This document shows, in pieces, positions 1-9,117 of a DNA stretch of 64,000 nt. Below the pieces are notes generated by a model, which was given only the letters and a program-made list of their open reading frames with translations, was not told the DNA's origin and ran no database searches. The stretch covers positions 62,001-126,000 of the forward strand of contig JAPYOS010000006.1 of the NCBI GenBank assembly GCA_029938085.1. The letters are read 5' to 3'. A program made the position numbers and the translations under genes. Numbering within the stretch: position 1 is the first letter of the stretch; every line of letters begins with the position of its first letter. This stretch comes from Oceanospirillaceae bacterium (GTDB lineage Bacteria > Pseudomonadota > Gammaproteobacteria > Pseudomonadales > Balneatricaceae).

Positions 1-171
1 TTCGTCGTTGGCTGCAATCGGAATGTCTGCATAAGAATTAGTCACCACCTGGCTGTCCCCCGCCAATGTCTGCCCACTTGAAGTGGGGATGGTGGTTGCA
101 GGCAGGCTACATGCGCTCACAAAAATAAGACCTAGGATTAAGCTCATGGCTTTGATCGACGGGTTCAACAT
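1..171 (-). CDS. Lipoprotein, N-terminal part (cut by window edge)
   Basis: Reading the minus strand from an ATG at 169-171 gives 57 codons with no stop up to the window edge. The product begins with a Lys-containing n-region, a hydrophobic stretch (MSLILGLIFVSAC) and a lipobox ending in Cys20, so it should be an exported lipoprotein. The mature part visible is Thr/Ser/Pro-rich and does not identify a family. A second in-frame Met (at 147) would leave almost no n-region, so I prefer the upstream start. The function is not recognised because only the N-terminus is present. Confidence 0.6.
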   Translation of the reverse strand, partial: MLNPSIKAMSLILGLIFVSACSLPATTIPTSSGQTLAGDSQVVTNSYADIPIAANDE

Positions 172-274
172 GGGTGCAAGTCCTTTCAACGAGGTAACAA
201 AAATACTAATGGCCCCAGTATAACCAAGGCCGGCTGGGAATTCAGCATTTAAGCCAGTAATCCTTATATTGATG

Positions 275-544
275 TTATTGCTGCTGAAGAGTTTGTTGCT
301 TTTGCCAACCTTGTAAGGCCTTTAAGGTGAGTGGCCGGTTAGGGCCTAACTCGAGCGCCATTAACAAACGTTGATGGGCTAGTTCTAAGTGTCCACTTTC
401 CATGTAGCCAAGGGCCAGCTGAGCATAAATATCGGCGGCCAGAGGGCTATGCGTTTGTTCTGCGCTAAACGGCGTTGCACAGGCGCTGATGCCCAATGTA
501 ATACTGAGTACTAAGCTTAACGTTATTAAAGTGTTTGTTGACAT
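275..544 (-). CDS. Small TPR-type lipoprotein, PilF/PilW-like N-terminus
   Basis: This is an 89-residue product. The open frame extends further upstream, but the Met at 542-544 directly precedes a good lipoprotein signal (LSITLGISAC), so that start is chosen. The mature part holds one tetratricopeptide-like helix pair (YAQLALGYMESGHLELAHQR, then LLMALELGPNRP). This resembles the first TPR of the type IV pilus biogenesis lipoprotein PilF/PilW, but the real PilF is about 250 residues. It is either a short independent lipoprotein or a truncated relative. It follows another lipoprotein gene on the same strand, about 100 bp away. Confidence 0.5.
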   Translation of the reverse strand: MSTNTLITLSLVLSITLGISACATPFSAEQTHSPLAADIYAQLALGYMESGHLELAHQRLLMALELGPNRPLTLKALQGWQKQQTLQQQ

Positions 545-694
545 GTTTAAAGCATAGTTGAAAAGCGTAGTTCTGCAGGCGTGATTTAGTCTAAAATTTG
601 CTAATTGCCGCCAGCTTGATATGATGTCGGAGGCTATTGAGCCAATCCTTGGCATGGCCTAAATAATAATAACAAACTCTTATGAGGCATAATC

Positions 695-913
695 ATGATT
701 GATAATATCGTAGGTACTATTAAAAAACTAACCGAAGCTGGCATTGCACTTATTGCTCTAGCCATTGTTTTAGAAGTAATTTTTGGTGCTAATGTGGCAT
801 TTGTAGGCGTGGGCGTTGTTGAAAACGTTCTCAGTATTGTCGGTACATTAGGCAGCGAAGGACTAGTAGGCTTAGCCTCTATCGCCGTCATCTACGCGTT
901 ATTCAACCGCTAA
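695..913 (+). CDS. 72-residue hydrophobic membrane protein, unknown family
   Basis: A short protein with an amphipathic start (MIDNIVGTIKKLTEAG) followed by two or three hydrophobic segments (about residues 17-35, 36-50 and 55-70), few charges and no cysteine. It is rich in Gly, Val, Ala and Ile, like small helical-hairpin membrane proteins. The gene stands alone and is followed 20 bp later by a strong Rho-independent terminator, so it is probably transcribed as its own unit. The size and composition recall pore-forming peptides and small holin-like or circular-bacteriocin-like proteins, but no leader peptide, immunity gene or export gene sits beside it. Function unknown. Confidence 0.65.
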   Translation: MIDNIVGTIKKLTEAGIALIALAIVLEVIFGANVAFVGVGVVENVLSIVGTLGSEGLVGLASIAVIYALFNR

Positions 914-933
914 TGTAGAACTTTTAGTTCTTT

Positions 934-961
934 AAAAGCCCACATTTTTGTGGGCTTTTTT
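934..961 (+). terminator. Rho-independent terminator after the 72-aa membrane protein
   Basis: A GC-containing stem (AAAGCCCACA / TGTGGGCTTT) with a T-rich loop is followed directly by a run of T. It lies 20 bp after the stop codon of the small membrane protein and about 85 bp before the next gene, so it isolates the two transcripts. Confidence 0.85.
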
Positions 962-1045
962 GTTTTTACGGCATTAAACTGGAAAACCTTGTGCCCTAAC
1001 AGGGTAAAATTTATACTGTGGTTCTCACCTTGCTAGGAGCCGTAC

Positions 1046-3754
1046 GTGAAAACCCTTCTGTTGGCCATTAGTACCTACTTTGAACTTCTCCCAGACCGCA
1101 TGCGCCCGTGGCGTTGGAGCATTATAGCGCTTGCTCTAGCAAGCACCATTTTTATGGCCGTTGGCAGCACCAAGTTTGTGGTTGATGTGACCTTGGACTC
1201 TTGGTTTAGTGAAGATGATCCGGTAGTGCAATCGCTAAATGATTTCCGTAACCAATTTGGCAGCGACGATGGCCTATTTATTGTTTACGAAGCTAAAGAT
1301 GGAGACGTATTTTCACCCACCTCTTTACGTTTGGTTGACCAACTCACGCGTAACCTTTCTCATTGGCAGGATATTCCCCAAGGCACCTTAGATGCGGCTG
1401 GTTTGACCAGTGAGTTGGCCAGTAAGCTAGATCACATTAAACGTGTGCAATCTATTACCAACGTGCGCATTCAAGTCAATCAAGGGGATACCTTAAGCTC
1501 TCCAAGATTGATCCAAAACCTTGCCATGCAGGGCGCTGAAGCCGATGCTGTGAAAGCGGTGGCGATGGCACAAAGTAATTTGCCCTTATTCTTATTCTCT
1601 AAAAACCATCGTTTTGGCGCCATCATGGTGACCACTGATTTTGGTGCTGTGCCTTTGTCTAGTAGCTTAGATGTGGCCAGCGATGACTTAATGGGTGCTG
1701 ATGACCTTGAGTTAGATGAGGACTTTGGAGACGACCTGTCTACCAGCTTTGATGCTAATGCCACTCAAGCAGATGTGCGTTTTGAAGACATGGACTCTGG
1801 CCTGTATCTCACCTTTATGGATGCGGTGAGTAGCCTTTATAAACAACCCGAGTACATTGATCAATTTAACTTCTACCCCATAGGTAACGCGTCCATGGTG
1901 GAGCTGGCAGTTGATGACATGATGCAAGCGGGCATGTTGCTGCTAGGCATGGTGTTGGTGATCAACGTATTATTGTGGACCTTATTCCATTCTGCCAGTG
2001 CCGTGATTTGGCCCCAAGTGGCCATTGGTATTAGTGCTCTATTCGTCGTTGGCACTTTGGGCTGGTTAGGCATTGAATCTAGCGCCCTTATTAGCTTGAC
2101 GGTGATGCTTATCGTGGCGGTCGGTGTGGCCGACTGTGTACACGTAATGAGTAGTTATGTGTATTTTCGTAGAGAAGGACACGATCACGAACCTGCTTTG
2201 TCGAAAGCCTATGGTAAAACTGGCTTGCCCATATTGCTCACCACCATTACCACTATGGCGGGTATGGGAGCGCTTGCCATTACCGGCATGACGCAGTTTG
2301 TGATATTTGGAATTACCTCTGCCGCAGGTGTATTTTTAGCCTTTGTGTATACCATTTTCTTGTTACCCGCATTGATGGATGTGTGGCACCCCATGCCGGC
2401 GGTCAAAGTACACACAGTAAAAACGGGCTGGCGTCTGTGGTTATCCTACTTAGCGTGGCCATTCAAAATGCTGTTAAAGATTGTTTGGCTAATTCTGTGG
2501 CCGATACGCTATTTACTAAGACGTAGTGGTTTGGCGTGGTTGCTCAGCGGTATTTGGTTGCAAGGCGTGTTAGATCGTATTCCAGCCTTTGTGCAGCGCT
2601 TTAAACACGCCGTTAACTTTGCTTTTGTGGGGTTGTTTATTGTGTGTTTGTACGGCGCTTCACAAGTGCATATTGACTCCAATATTGCTGAACTTTATCG
2701 CGAAGGTACACCATTGCGCACCGCCTACACGGTAGTGGATGAGCACATGATGGGCACCGGTAACTTAGAAATATTGGTTGATATGCGGGCCTCCGATGCG
2801 TTGATGCAAGCCGATGTATTGCAAACCATGGATCAACTGCAACGGAAAATTGAGGCCACATACGGCGAGTATATTATCCGTACCAACTCCCTTGCTGATT
2901 TGGTGAAAGACACCCATGCCATCATGCAAGACGGCAGTGATTATTACCGTACTATCCCAGATGACAACTTGGCGGTGTCGCAGTTGTTGTATTTGTTTAA
3001 TAGTTCCAACCCCGAAGAAAGGCGGGCTTTGGTGAATGATGATTACAGCCAAAGCCATATTAGCGTGCAATTACGCAATGCCGGGTCGAGCGAATACGCT
3101 GAATTTTTTGAGCTCATACAGCTGGATATCCAACACGCTTTTGCACATTTAGAAGACCGCTACCCGGATATGGATATACATGTTACCGGCACCCTAGCCA
3201 TGATGATGCGGCTCATGGATGACATGAGTAACAACCAGTTTAAGAGTTTGGCCTTAGCCATGATTGTCATCTCTGGTTTGTTAGTGCTTACTTTGGGTTC
3301 TGTACAGGCAGGATTGATGTCTATTATTCCTAATATGATCCCAGCCACCTTGGCCTTTGGTTTAATGGGGCTGTTAGATATTCCGTTAGATACAGATACA
3401 TTGATGATTGCACCATTGATTATAGGTATTGCTGTTGACGACACGATTCACTTTATAACCCATTACCGCATGGCCCTGGCCAAACACAGCGACATGCGCA
3501 TGGCGCTGGTGGATACCATAAAAGAAGTGGGCCAAGCGGTAACCTTCACTAGCCTAGTGTTGGGTTGTGGCTTCTTTATGTTGAGCTTTAGTAATTACCT
3601 AGGGCTTGCCAAGGTCGGTGCCTTTGGTTCGTTGGCTATTTTTGTTGCCTTGTTGTGCGATTTATTGTTCTTCCCTGCATTGATTATGGTGTTTAAACCC
3701 AAGTTTGGGCAGAAAAATGTGGTTGAAAATCTCGATTTTAACGGAGCTAAATAA
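1046..3754 (+). CDS. RND superfamily (MMPL/SSD-type) exporter
   Basis: A 902-residue inner-membrane protein with the two-fold RND plan: an N-terminal TM helix, a large periplasmic loop, a TM cluster (about residues 290-450), a second periplasmic loop and a second TM cluster (about 735-890). The sequences GVADCVHVMSSYVYFRREG and GIAVDDTIHFITHYRMAL are the paired TM4-type motifs of MMPL or sterol-sensing-like RND proteins, with acidic residues in the membrane. An acidic insert (about 215-245) is unusual. It starts with GTG, six bases after AGGAG. The stop overlaps the ATG of the LolA-like gene by 1 bp, so the two are translationally coupled. It probably moves a lipid or other hydrophobic compound together with the next two products. 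Substrate unknown. Confidence 0.85.
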   Translation: MKTLLLAISTYFELLPDRMRPWRWSIIALALASTIFMAVGSTKFVVDVTLDSWFSEDDPVVQSLNDFRNQFGSDDGLFIVYEAKDGDVFSPTSLRLVDQLTRNLSHWQDIPQGTLDAAGLTSELASKLDHIKRVQSITNVRIQVNQGDTLSSPRLIQNLAMQGAEADAVKAVAMAQSNLPLFLFSKNHRFGAIMVTTDFGAVPLSSSLDVASDDLMGADDLELDEDFGDDLSTSFDANATQADVRFEDMDSGLYLTFMDAVSSLYKQPEYIDQFNFYPIGNASMVELAVDDMMQAGMLLLGMVLVINVLLWTLFHSASAVIWPQVAIGISALFVVGTLGWLGIESSALISLTVMLIVAVGVADCVHVMSSYVYFRREGHDHEPALSKAYGKTGLPILLTTITTMAGMGALAITGMTQFVIFGITSAAGVFLAFVYTIFLLPALMDVWHPMPAVKVHTVKTGWRLWLSYLAWPFKMLLKIVWLILWPIRYLLRRSGLAWLLSGIWLQGVLDRIPAFVQRFKHAVNFAFVGLFIVCLYGASQVHIDSNIAELYREGTPLRTAYTVVDEHMMGTGNLEILVDMRASDALMQADVLQTMDQLQRKIEATYGEYIIRTNSLADLVKDTHAIMQDGSDYYRTIPDDNLAVSQLLYLFNSSNPEERRALVNDDYSQSHISVQLRNAGSSEYAEFFELIQLDIQHAFAHLEDRYPDMDIHVTGTLAMMMRLMDDMSNNQFKSLALAMIVISGLLVLTLGSVQAGLMSIIPNMIPATLAFGLMGLLDIPLDTDTLMIAPLIIGIAVDDTIHFITHYRMALAKHSDMRMALVDTIKEVGQAVTFTSLVLGCGFFMLSFSNYLGLAKVGAFGSLAIFVALLCDLLFFPALIMVFKPKFGQKNVVENLDFNGAK

Positions 3755-4638
3755 TGCGATTAATGACCACAGGATTAGTATTGAGCCTCAGCCTAATGGT
3801 GGCCAATGCGGCCCACGCCGAACTGTCTGCCCGTGAGTTGGTGCAGAAAATGGATGACAATCAATTACAAACCACCGAATCGTCATTTAACCTGATGCAG
3901 CTGACCAGCTGTAAATACGGTACCAAAAATGGCAAATTGAAATGTGTAGAAAAGCCGCGCATCAAAGTATTAGAAAGCGCACAAATCAACACGGGACCCA
4001 ACAACAAGGACAGTAAGTCCATTGCCATTATTGTAGAGCCTGCCAGCGAACGTGGTATAGGCATGTTGTCTTATAGCTACGACGATAGCGACAGAGACAA
4101 TGAAACTTGGTTGTACCTTTCTGCATTAGGTAAAGTAAAACGTATTGCCGCAGGTTCTGACGACGGAGAAACCGAACCCACCAGTATGTTTGGCTCGGAA
4201 ATTAGTACCGAAGACCAAGAAACGGGCAAACTGGATGACTATACCTACAGCATCTTGCAGCGAGGCCAATACAAAGGCCGCCCCGTTGCTGTGATTGAAT
4301 CGGTACCCACCGCAAAACGCTTAAAAAGTACGCGTTATGGCAAAGTGCGTACTTGGGTGGATACGGAGCGTTTTATTAGCTTAAAAATACAAATGTTTGA
4401 TAAACGTGGCAATGCCATCAAACAAGTGTCGGTGTCTAAAATTGAAAAGATTAATGGTATTTGGTTGGCGCGCAGCATGACCTTCAAAAACTTAGTGAGT
4501 CAGCGTTTAACTAACATGAAGATTAAAGCCATCACCTTTGGGTTAAACATAGATGCTGCGTTTTTAACGCAACGAGCCCTCACCGATCAGGCCTTTAGGC
4601 AGCGGCATCTACAAGCATTACGTGCGCAAGCGCAATAA
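3754..4638 (+). CDS. LolA-like periplasmic outer-membrane lipoprotein-sorting protein
   Basis: A 294-residue protein with a clear signal peptide (hydrophobic core, then AHA|E near residue 23). The mature sequence shows the LolA-like fold signature found next to MMPL transporters: an ARELVQKMDD start, a long run of beta strands, WLYLSALGKVKRI, and later VRTWVDTERFISLKIQMFDK. In such operons this family is thought to act as a periplasmic lipid chaperone between an RND pump and an outer-membrane protein. The start codon overlaps the stop of the RND gene, and the next gene begins about 13 bp after its end. The role as lipid carrier is inferred from the family and the operon. Confidence 0.8.
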   Translation: MRLMTTGLVLSLSLMVANAAHAELSARELVQKMDDNQLQTTESSFNLMQLTSCKYGTKNGKLKCVEKPRIKVLESAQINTGPNNKDSKSIAIIVEPASERGIGMLSYSYDDSDRDNETWLYLSALGKVKRIAAGSDDGETEPTSMFGSEISTEDQETGKLDDYTYSILQRGQYKGRPVAVIESVPTAKRLKSTRYGKVRTWVDTERFISLKIQMFDKRGNAIKQVSVSKIEKINGIWLARSMTFKNLVSQRLTNMKIKAITFGLNIDAAFLTQRALTDQAFRQRHLQALRAQAQ

Positions 4639-4651
4639 TAGGGCTACCCAC

Positions 4652-5929
4652 ATGGCTAGAATACCATTGGTAAAATCTGCTGCCTTAGTGCTTGCCAGCA
4701 CGTTAATGACCACGCCGAGTTATGCTGAAGGCGACCTGTTATTCGATGATTTTGACGAGGCGGGAGATTTGTTTGCCGACGACGAGTTTGATGGCGACGA
4801 CTTCTCAGTAGACAATATTTTGGCTAGCCAAAATGAACCCTTCCAGTTGAGTGTAGAACACAGCCTCGCGCTCAACCCAAAAGCAGGCTATAAGCGCACC
4901 AACCACACCACGGACCTACGATTATCCAGTGAACGTTCATTGGGATTGTTAGGTTATGGTGAAATTGAGCTTAAGGCCATGCAGTATTGGCCTGGTGATG
5001 TGAATAAACCTGCGGCAAGCCTGCTGAGCACCGTAGCCATTGAGACGCTGATTGTGCAATACAGTTTGGCAGAAACGAGCGCTAAGGTGGGCCGCTATGT
5101 GTTGAGTTGGGGTGAAGTAGAAGGTGCAGGTGTATTAGATGTAATTAACCCCGCACCCGATGCAACCAGCGGCGGCACAAGCTTCGAGCCCCAATGGCTG
5201 CTCAGCGGTAGTTATTACATGCCTGCGGCAGAAGTTTCTGGATTTATTAACTTCGACCCAAGTGTTAGCGCTATTCCTAGTGTCAGCCTAGCGACCCCAA
5301 TCACTAAAGAGTGGGGTGTTAAATATGGCGCCACAGGCAGTGGCGGTGATTGGGCCCTATACTTTGGCCAGTTGTTACCTAACAGTCCGGTGATTAACTT
5401 ATCGACGGGTCAAGCTTCTGCCAAGGCTTACGGCCTAGTTGGCTTTAGTTGGAACCAAGCCATTGATGATGATTTACTTAAAGTTGATGTAGCTTACAAA
5501 ACGGGATTGCAGCACAACCTTGGTTATACAGGGCTAGTGACAGATAAACGTTTAGATACAGCTATCGGCTTAGAGCTCAATGATGGCGGCCGGCAATGGA
5601 ACATGAGCCTCACAGCCAAACATTGGCTCACCTATCAAAGCAGTTACCTAACCCCAGCGGCGCCACCTGTGGCGAGTAATCCTACGGATTGGACTTACAC
5701 CATCGGTGTGAGTGATAGCTTTAAAAACGATGAGTTTAACGGCTCGATTATGCATTTTGGTACGCCCAATGGCTCACTTAAAGCCTTAACCGCCTCATTA
5801 ACCTGGAAGCCCACTGATCAATGGCAAACTAGCGTAAGCTATGCCACCATACAGGCCAAAGCCAATACCGCTTTTGCGTTGATGGATGGTTTACAAAGGC
5901 TCACCTTAAAGGCCAAGTTCAGCTACTAA
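4652..5929 (+). CDS. Outer-membrane beta-barrel protein of the RND/LolA-like cassette
   Basis: The product has about 425 residues. The open frame reaches upstream to a GTG inside the previous gene, but the ATG at 4652 gives a normal signal peptide ending PSYA|E, so that start is preferred. After the signal comes an Asp/Glu/Phe-rich stretch (about residues 17-50), followed by alternating-residue beta-strand sequence to a C-terminal ...KAKFSY. Ending on an aromatic residue is typical of BAM-inserted barrels. It resembles DUF1302-type or alginate-porin-like proteins encoded with MMPL exporters, but I cannot fix the family. Its 3' end overlaps the convergent hydrolase gene by 24 bp. Confidence 0.7.
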   Translation: MARIPLVKSAALVLASTLMTTPSYAEGDLLFDDFDEAGDLFADDEFDGDDFSVDNILASQNEPFQLSVEHSLALNPKAGYKRTNHTTDLRLSSERSLGLLGYGEIELKAMQYWPGDVNKPAASLLSTVAIETLIVQYSLAETSAKVGRYVLSWGEVEGAGVLDVINPAPDATSGGTSFEPQWLLSGSYYMPAAEVSGFINFDPSVSAIPSVSLATPITKEWGVKYGATGSGGDWALYFGQLLPNSPVINLSTGQASAKAYGLVGFSWNQAIDDDLLKVDVAYKTGLQHNLGYTGLVTDKRLDTAIGLELNDGGRQWNMSLTAKHWLTYQSSYLTPAAPPVASNPTDWTYTIGVSDSFKNDEFNGSIMHFGTPNGSLKALTASLTWKPTDQWQTSVSYATIQAKANTAFALMDGLQRLTLKAKFSY

Positions 5930-6958
5930 AGACCCTAGGTCGAAGACGATGTCGAAATGATTACGCTGCGATATTTCCCTACAGGTGCTGGGCACGCCAT
6001 CACTGAGTAACTGCTGATGGTACTCCTCACTTTGGCGCTTAAACTCTTGGGTTTCGTTGCTGCCATAAGCAATAACGCAGGGCGGCAAACCCTGATTACT
6101 ATATAGGCCAGGGCTTAGCACCGTGGCACCTTCGTCTGTGAGTTTTAACGGCTCGTTAACATAGGTGTTCACCAAAGGCCGTAAATCATAAACCCCACTC
6201 AGCAAGATAGCGCCAGCAATGGATCTTGGTGTGAGGCCGTGCAAGTTCTGTTGCGCCGCTTGTAATACCGACGCTGCCAAATGGCCGCCCGCAGAACTAC
6301 CCGCTATGATGATCTTATTAGCATCAAAGCCTAATTCCTGAGCCTGTTGCAGAAGCCATGCGACGGCGCGGCAACATTGAGCAATCATTTGATTGATGCT
6401 GGCTTCAGGGGCAAGGGTGTAATCGACCACGGCCAAATTCATACCCTGTTTGACCAAGTCGGTCGCCATAAAGCACGATTCGTTTTTACTCAGTTCCTGC
6501 CAATAGCCGCCATGGATAAAAACCACAAGAGGGGCATTGGCTTGACCAGTTTGAGCGGGAAAATAGTCTAATACTTCGCCCTCATTACTGCTGTACGGCA
6601 AATCGCGTTGGCATGGTAATTGGTCAAATGCCGCTTTTGAGTGGTTGATGTAATCATGGATATACACCATAAAGTCATCAACACATGAACTAGGAGAGTA
6701 TTCTTGTTCTAACTTAGCATGGCTCATGTGCCGCCATGGCATAGGGAATCGACGTCGTATAGGTGTCTCTGGTGTAGGCGCATTAGCGAGCCTGCGGGTC
6801 TTAAGTAATTTGTTAATAGGCCGGTGGCAATTGCCACAATCACCCGCTACACCTAGTACTACACGTAATTTACGGAAATCATCATGGCCTTCTTCAATGG
6901 CCGCTTCAACGGTGTCTTGATGTATGTCGAAGCAGGTGCAGATGATGGGGTTGTTCAT
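5906..6958 (-). CDS. Fusion of BFD-like [2Fe-2S] domain and alpha/beta-hydrolase (formamidase/HSL type)
   Basis: A single 350-residue frame. Residues 1-55 match the bacterioferritin-associated ferredoxin (BFD) pattern: Cys7-x-Cys9, then Cys41-x2-Cys44, ending with a helix rich in Arg/Lys. After a Pro/Arg linker (about 56-78), residues 79-350 form an alpha/beta-hydrolase of the kynurenine formamidase/hormone-sensitive-lipase group: oxyanion motif HGGYW (149-153), nucleophile elbow GSSAGG with Ser222, and C-terminal His334 in RNHFD. No ribosome-binding site is visible before the internal Met73 or Met78, which supports a real fusion. The start overlaps the stop of the VWA gene by 4 bp, so it belongs to the moxR-VWA operon. 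Either a tandem fusion or a rare enzyme; substrate unknown. Confidence 0.8.
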   Translation of the reverse strand: MNNPIICTCFDIHQDTVEAAIEEGHDDFRKLRVVLGVAGDCGNCHRPINKLLKTRRLANAPTPETPIRRRFPMPWRHMSHAKLEQEYSPSSCVDDFMVYIHDYINHSKAAFDQLPCQRDLPYSSNEGEVLDYFPAQTGQANAPLVVFIHGGYWQELSKNESCFMATDLVKQGMNLAVVDYTLAPEASINQMIAQCCRAVAWLLQQAQELGFDANKIIIAGSSAGGHLAASVLQAAQQNLHGLTPRSIAGAILLSGVYDLRPLVNTYVNEPLKLTDEGATVLSPGLYSNQGLPPCVIAYGSNETQEFKRQSEEYHQQLLSDGVPSTCREISQRNHFDIVFDLGSLVAELGL

Positions 6959-8130
6959 TTTGCTAATGCCTTTATCGCATCGCTTAAACCCGCCAAGCTC
7001 ATGGGGTACATTTTATCGTTGATGAGTTGCTGGGTGAGGCCAATGGAATGGGTGTAGCCCCAATGTTCTTCAGGTACCGGATTGAGCCAAGCGACCTTGT
7101 CAAAATGAGCGGTAAGGCGCTGCATCCATGCGTGACCAGATTCCGGATTCATGTGTTCTACACTGCCGTAGGGGCTGCTAATTTCGTAGGGTGACATGGA
7201 GGCGTCGCCGACAAAAATCACTTTATAGTCGCGGCCGTAGGTATGAATAATGTCGTATAAGGAGGTGCGCTCACTTTGTCGGCGCAAATTGTTGCGCCAC
7301 AAGCTTTCGTAGACAAAATTATGAAAGTAAAAGTGCTCTAAGTGTTTAAATTCACTGCGACAAGCGGCAAATAAGTCTTCACATACTTGAATGTAAGGGT
7401 CCATGGAGCCACCCACGTCCAGCATCAATAACACTTTTACCGCATTGTGGCGTTCGGGTACCAGTTTAAGGTCTAGCATACCGGCGTTTTTGGCAGTGGC
7501 ACTAATGGTGTGGTCTAAATCCAGTTCTTCGGCGGCGCCCGTGCGAGCAAACTGACGCAATTTACGTAACGCCACTTTAATGTTGCGAGTGCCTAGCTGA
7601 ACGCTGTCATCGAGGTCTTTAAATTGGCGTTTTTCCCACACTTTGGCAGCACTTTTGTTGCGGCTTTCACCACCCACCCGAATGCCTTCTGGATGATAAC
7701 CGCTGTGGCCAAACGGTGAGGTGCCACCAGTGCCGATCCACTTGCTACCACCTTGGTGGCGCTTTTCTTGTTCTGCCAAACGTTCTTTAAAGGCGTCTAG
7801 CAATTCTTCTAGGCCGCCTAAAGACTTGATTTTGGCTTTTTCTTCATCGCTCAGTTGCTTCATAAATTCCGAGCGCAGCCATTCCTCTGGAATCAGAGCG
7901 TTAAGCACATCTTCTAGACTTTCTAGTTGTTTAAAATAAGCCCCAAATACGCGGTCAAACTTGTCGAAATTAGCCTCATCTTTGACTAAACAAATGCGCG
8001 CCAAATGATAAAAATCGTCCATGTTGGCAAACACAAGGTGGGCTTGCAATGCTCCAAGCAGCACCAAGTACTCTTTGATAGAGACAGGGATTTCGGCGCG
8101 TTTTAAAGTGTAGAAAAAGTTAACCAGCAT
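6955..8130 (-). CDS. VWA domain protein, CoxE family
   Basis: A 391-residue cytosolic protein with a C-terminal von Willebrand factor A domain. A MIDAS-like motif lies in MLDVGGSMDPY (about residue 240). The N-terminal half is charged and helical, and SKWIGTGGTSPFGHSGYHPEG is a typical CoxE-family stretch. CoxE/VWA proteins work with a MoxR-type AAA+ ATPase, and such an ATPase is encoded 5 bp upstream. The pair is thought to insert metal cofactors or mature enzyme complexes. The 3' end overlaps the BFD-hydrolase start (ATGA type). Confidence 0.85.
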   Translation of the reverse strand: MLVNFFYTLKRAEIPVSIKEYLVLLGALQAHLVFANMDDFYHLARICLVKDEANFDKFDRVFGAYFKQLESLEDVLNALIPEEWLRSEFMKQLSDEEKAKIKSLGGLEELLDAFKERLAEQEKRHQGGSKWIGTGGTSPFGHSGYHPEGIRVGGESRNKSAAKVWEKRQFKDLDDSVQLGTRNIKVALRKLRQFARTGAAEELDLDHTISATAKNAGMLDLKLVPERHNAVKVLLMLDVGGSMDPYIQVCEDLFAACRSEFKHLEHFYFHNFVYESLWRNNLRRQSERTSLYDIIHTYGRDYKVIFVGDASMSPYEISSPYGSVEHMNPESGHAWMQRLTAHFDKVAWLNPVPEEHWGYTHSIGLTQQLINDKMYPMSLAGLSDAIKALAK

Positions 8131-8135
8131 AAGCT

Positions 8136-8981
8136 TTAACGCTGCTCTCTACGTGACATAAACGCTAAGCGTTCGAGCAATTGCACGTCTTGCTCGTTTT
8201 TCAACAAGGCACCGTATAAAGGCGGAATAGCCTTGGTTGGATCGCGATTGGCGAGCAGGTCTTCTGGGATCTCATCGGCCATGAGTAGCTTCAACCAGTC
8301 GATGAGTTCAGAGGTAGAGGGCTTTTTCTTAAGGCCTGGAATGTCACGCACGTCAAAGAACATTTGCATGGCTTCGGCCACAAGAGCTTGGCTGATGTCT
8401 GGGTAATGCACATCCACAATGGCCTTCATGGTGGCCTTGTCTGGGAAGTTAATGTAATGGAAAAAACAGCGCCGCAAAAACGCATCTGGCAGCTCTTTTT
8501 CGTTGTTACTGGTAATGATGACCACAGGCCGGTGTCTGGCTTGAACCCGCTCGCCCGTTTCATACACGTGAAACTCCATCTTATCCAGTTCTACTAATAA
8601 ATCGTTAGGGAACTCAATGTCGGCTTTGTCTATTTCGTCGATCAATAACACCACCCGCTCGTCGGCATCAAAGGCCTGCCAAAGTTTACCTTTTTTAATG
8701 TAGTTACCGACATCATGTACCTTGTCATTGCCTAATTGTGAATCACGCAAACGAGAAACAGCATCGTATTCATACAAACCTTGCTGGGCTTTGGTGGTGG
8801 ATTTTACGTGCCACTGCATGAGTGGCATACCCAGAGCAGAGGCCACTTCTTCTGCTAACAAGGTTTTACCTGTGCCTGGTTCGCCCTTGATGAGAAGAGG
8901 GCGCTGCAAGGTGACAGCCGCATTAACCGCCATTTGAAGGTCTTTGGTGGCAACGTAATTATCAGTACCCGTGAAACTCAT
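8136..8981 (-). CDS. MoxR-family AAA+ ATPase
   Basis: A 281-residue ATPase with Walker A GEPGTGKTLLAEEVA (about residues 36-50), Walker B VVLLIDEIDKAD, a sensor region VIITSNNEKELPDAFLRRC and the short C-terminal lid. Length and motifs fit the MoxR/CoxD type that pairs with the VWA protein encoded 5 bp downstream. It is the first gene of a three-gene minus-strand operon (ATPase, VWA, BFD-hydrolase) and is divergent from the GlxA-type regulator. The target of this chaperone pair is not visible here. Confidence 0.9.
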   Translation of the reverse strand: MSFTGTDNYVATKDLQMAVNAAVTLQRPLLIKGEPGTGKTLLAEEVASALGMPLMQWHVKSTTKAQQGLYEYDAVSRLRDSQLGNDKVHDVGNYIKKGKLWQAFDADERVVLLIDEIDKADIEFPNDLLVELDKMEFHVYETGERVQARHRPVVIITSNNEKELPDAFLRRCFFHYINFPDKATMKAIVDVHYPDISQALVAEAMQMFFDVRDIPGLKKKPSTSELIDWLKLLMADEIPEDLLANRDPTKAIPPLYGALLKNEQDVQLLERLAFMSRREQR

Positions 8982-9117
8982 AAACTATACTCTAACATTT
9001 GTTAATGCAGCCATTTTGGCACGAATTGAATCCCTTAGCAGCAAGACTTACAAGTCATTAGCGTAAGCAGCGTCAACTTACTCGGACCTAGTTGGAGTTA
9101 ACTGGTATAGTTGGCGC

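Noticed and set aside
2209-2415. Antisense frames inside the RND exporter gene and similar long shadow frames in other genes
   Set aside because: They follow from the codon composition of the real genes and show no domain, signal or ribosome-binding site.
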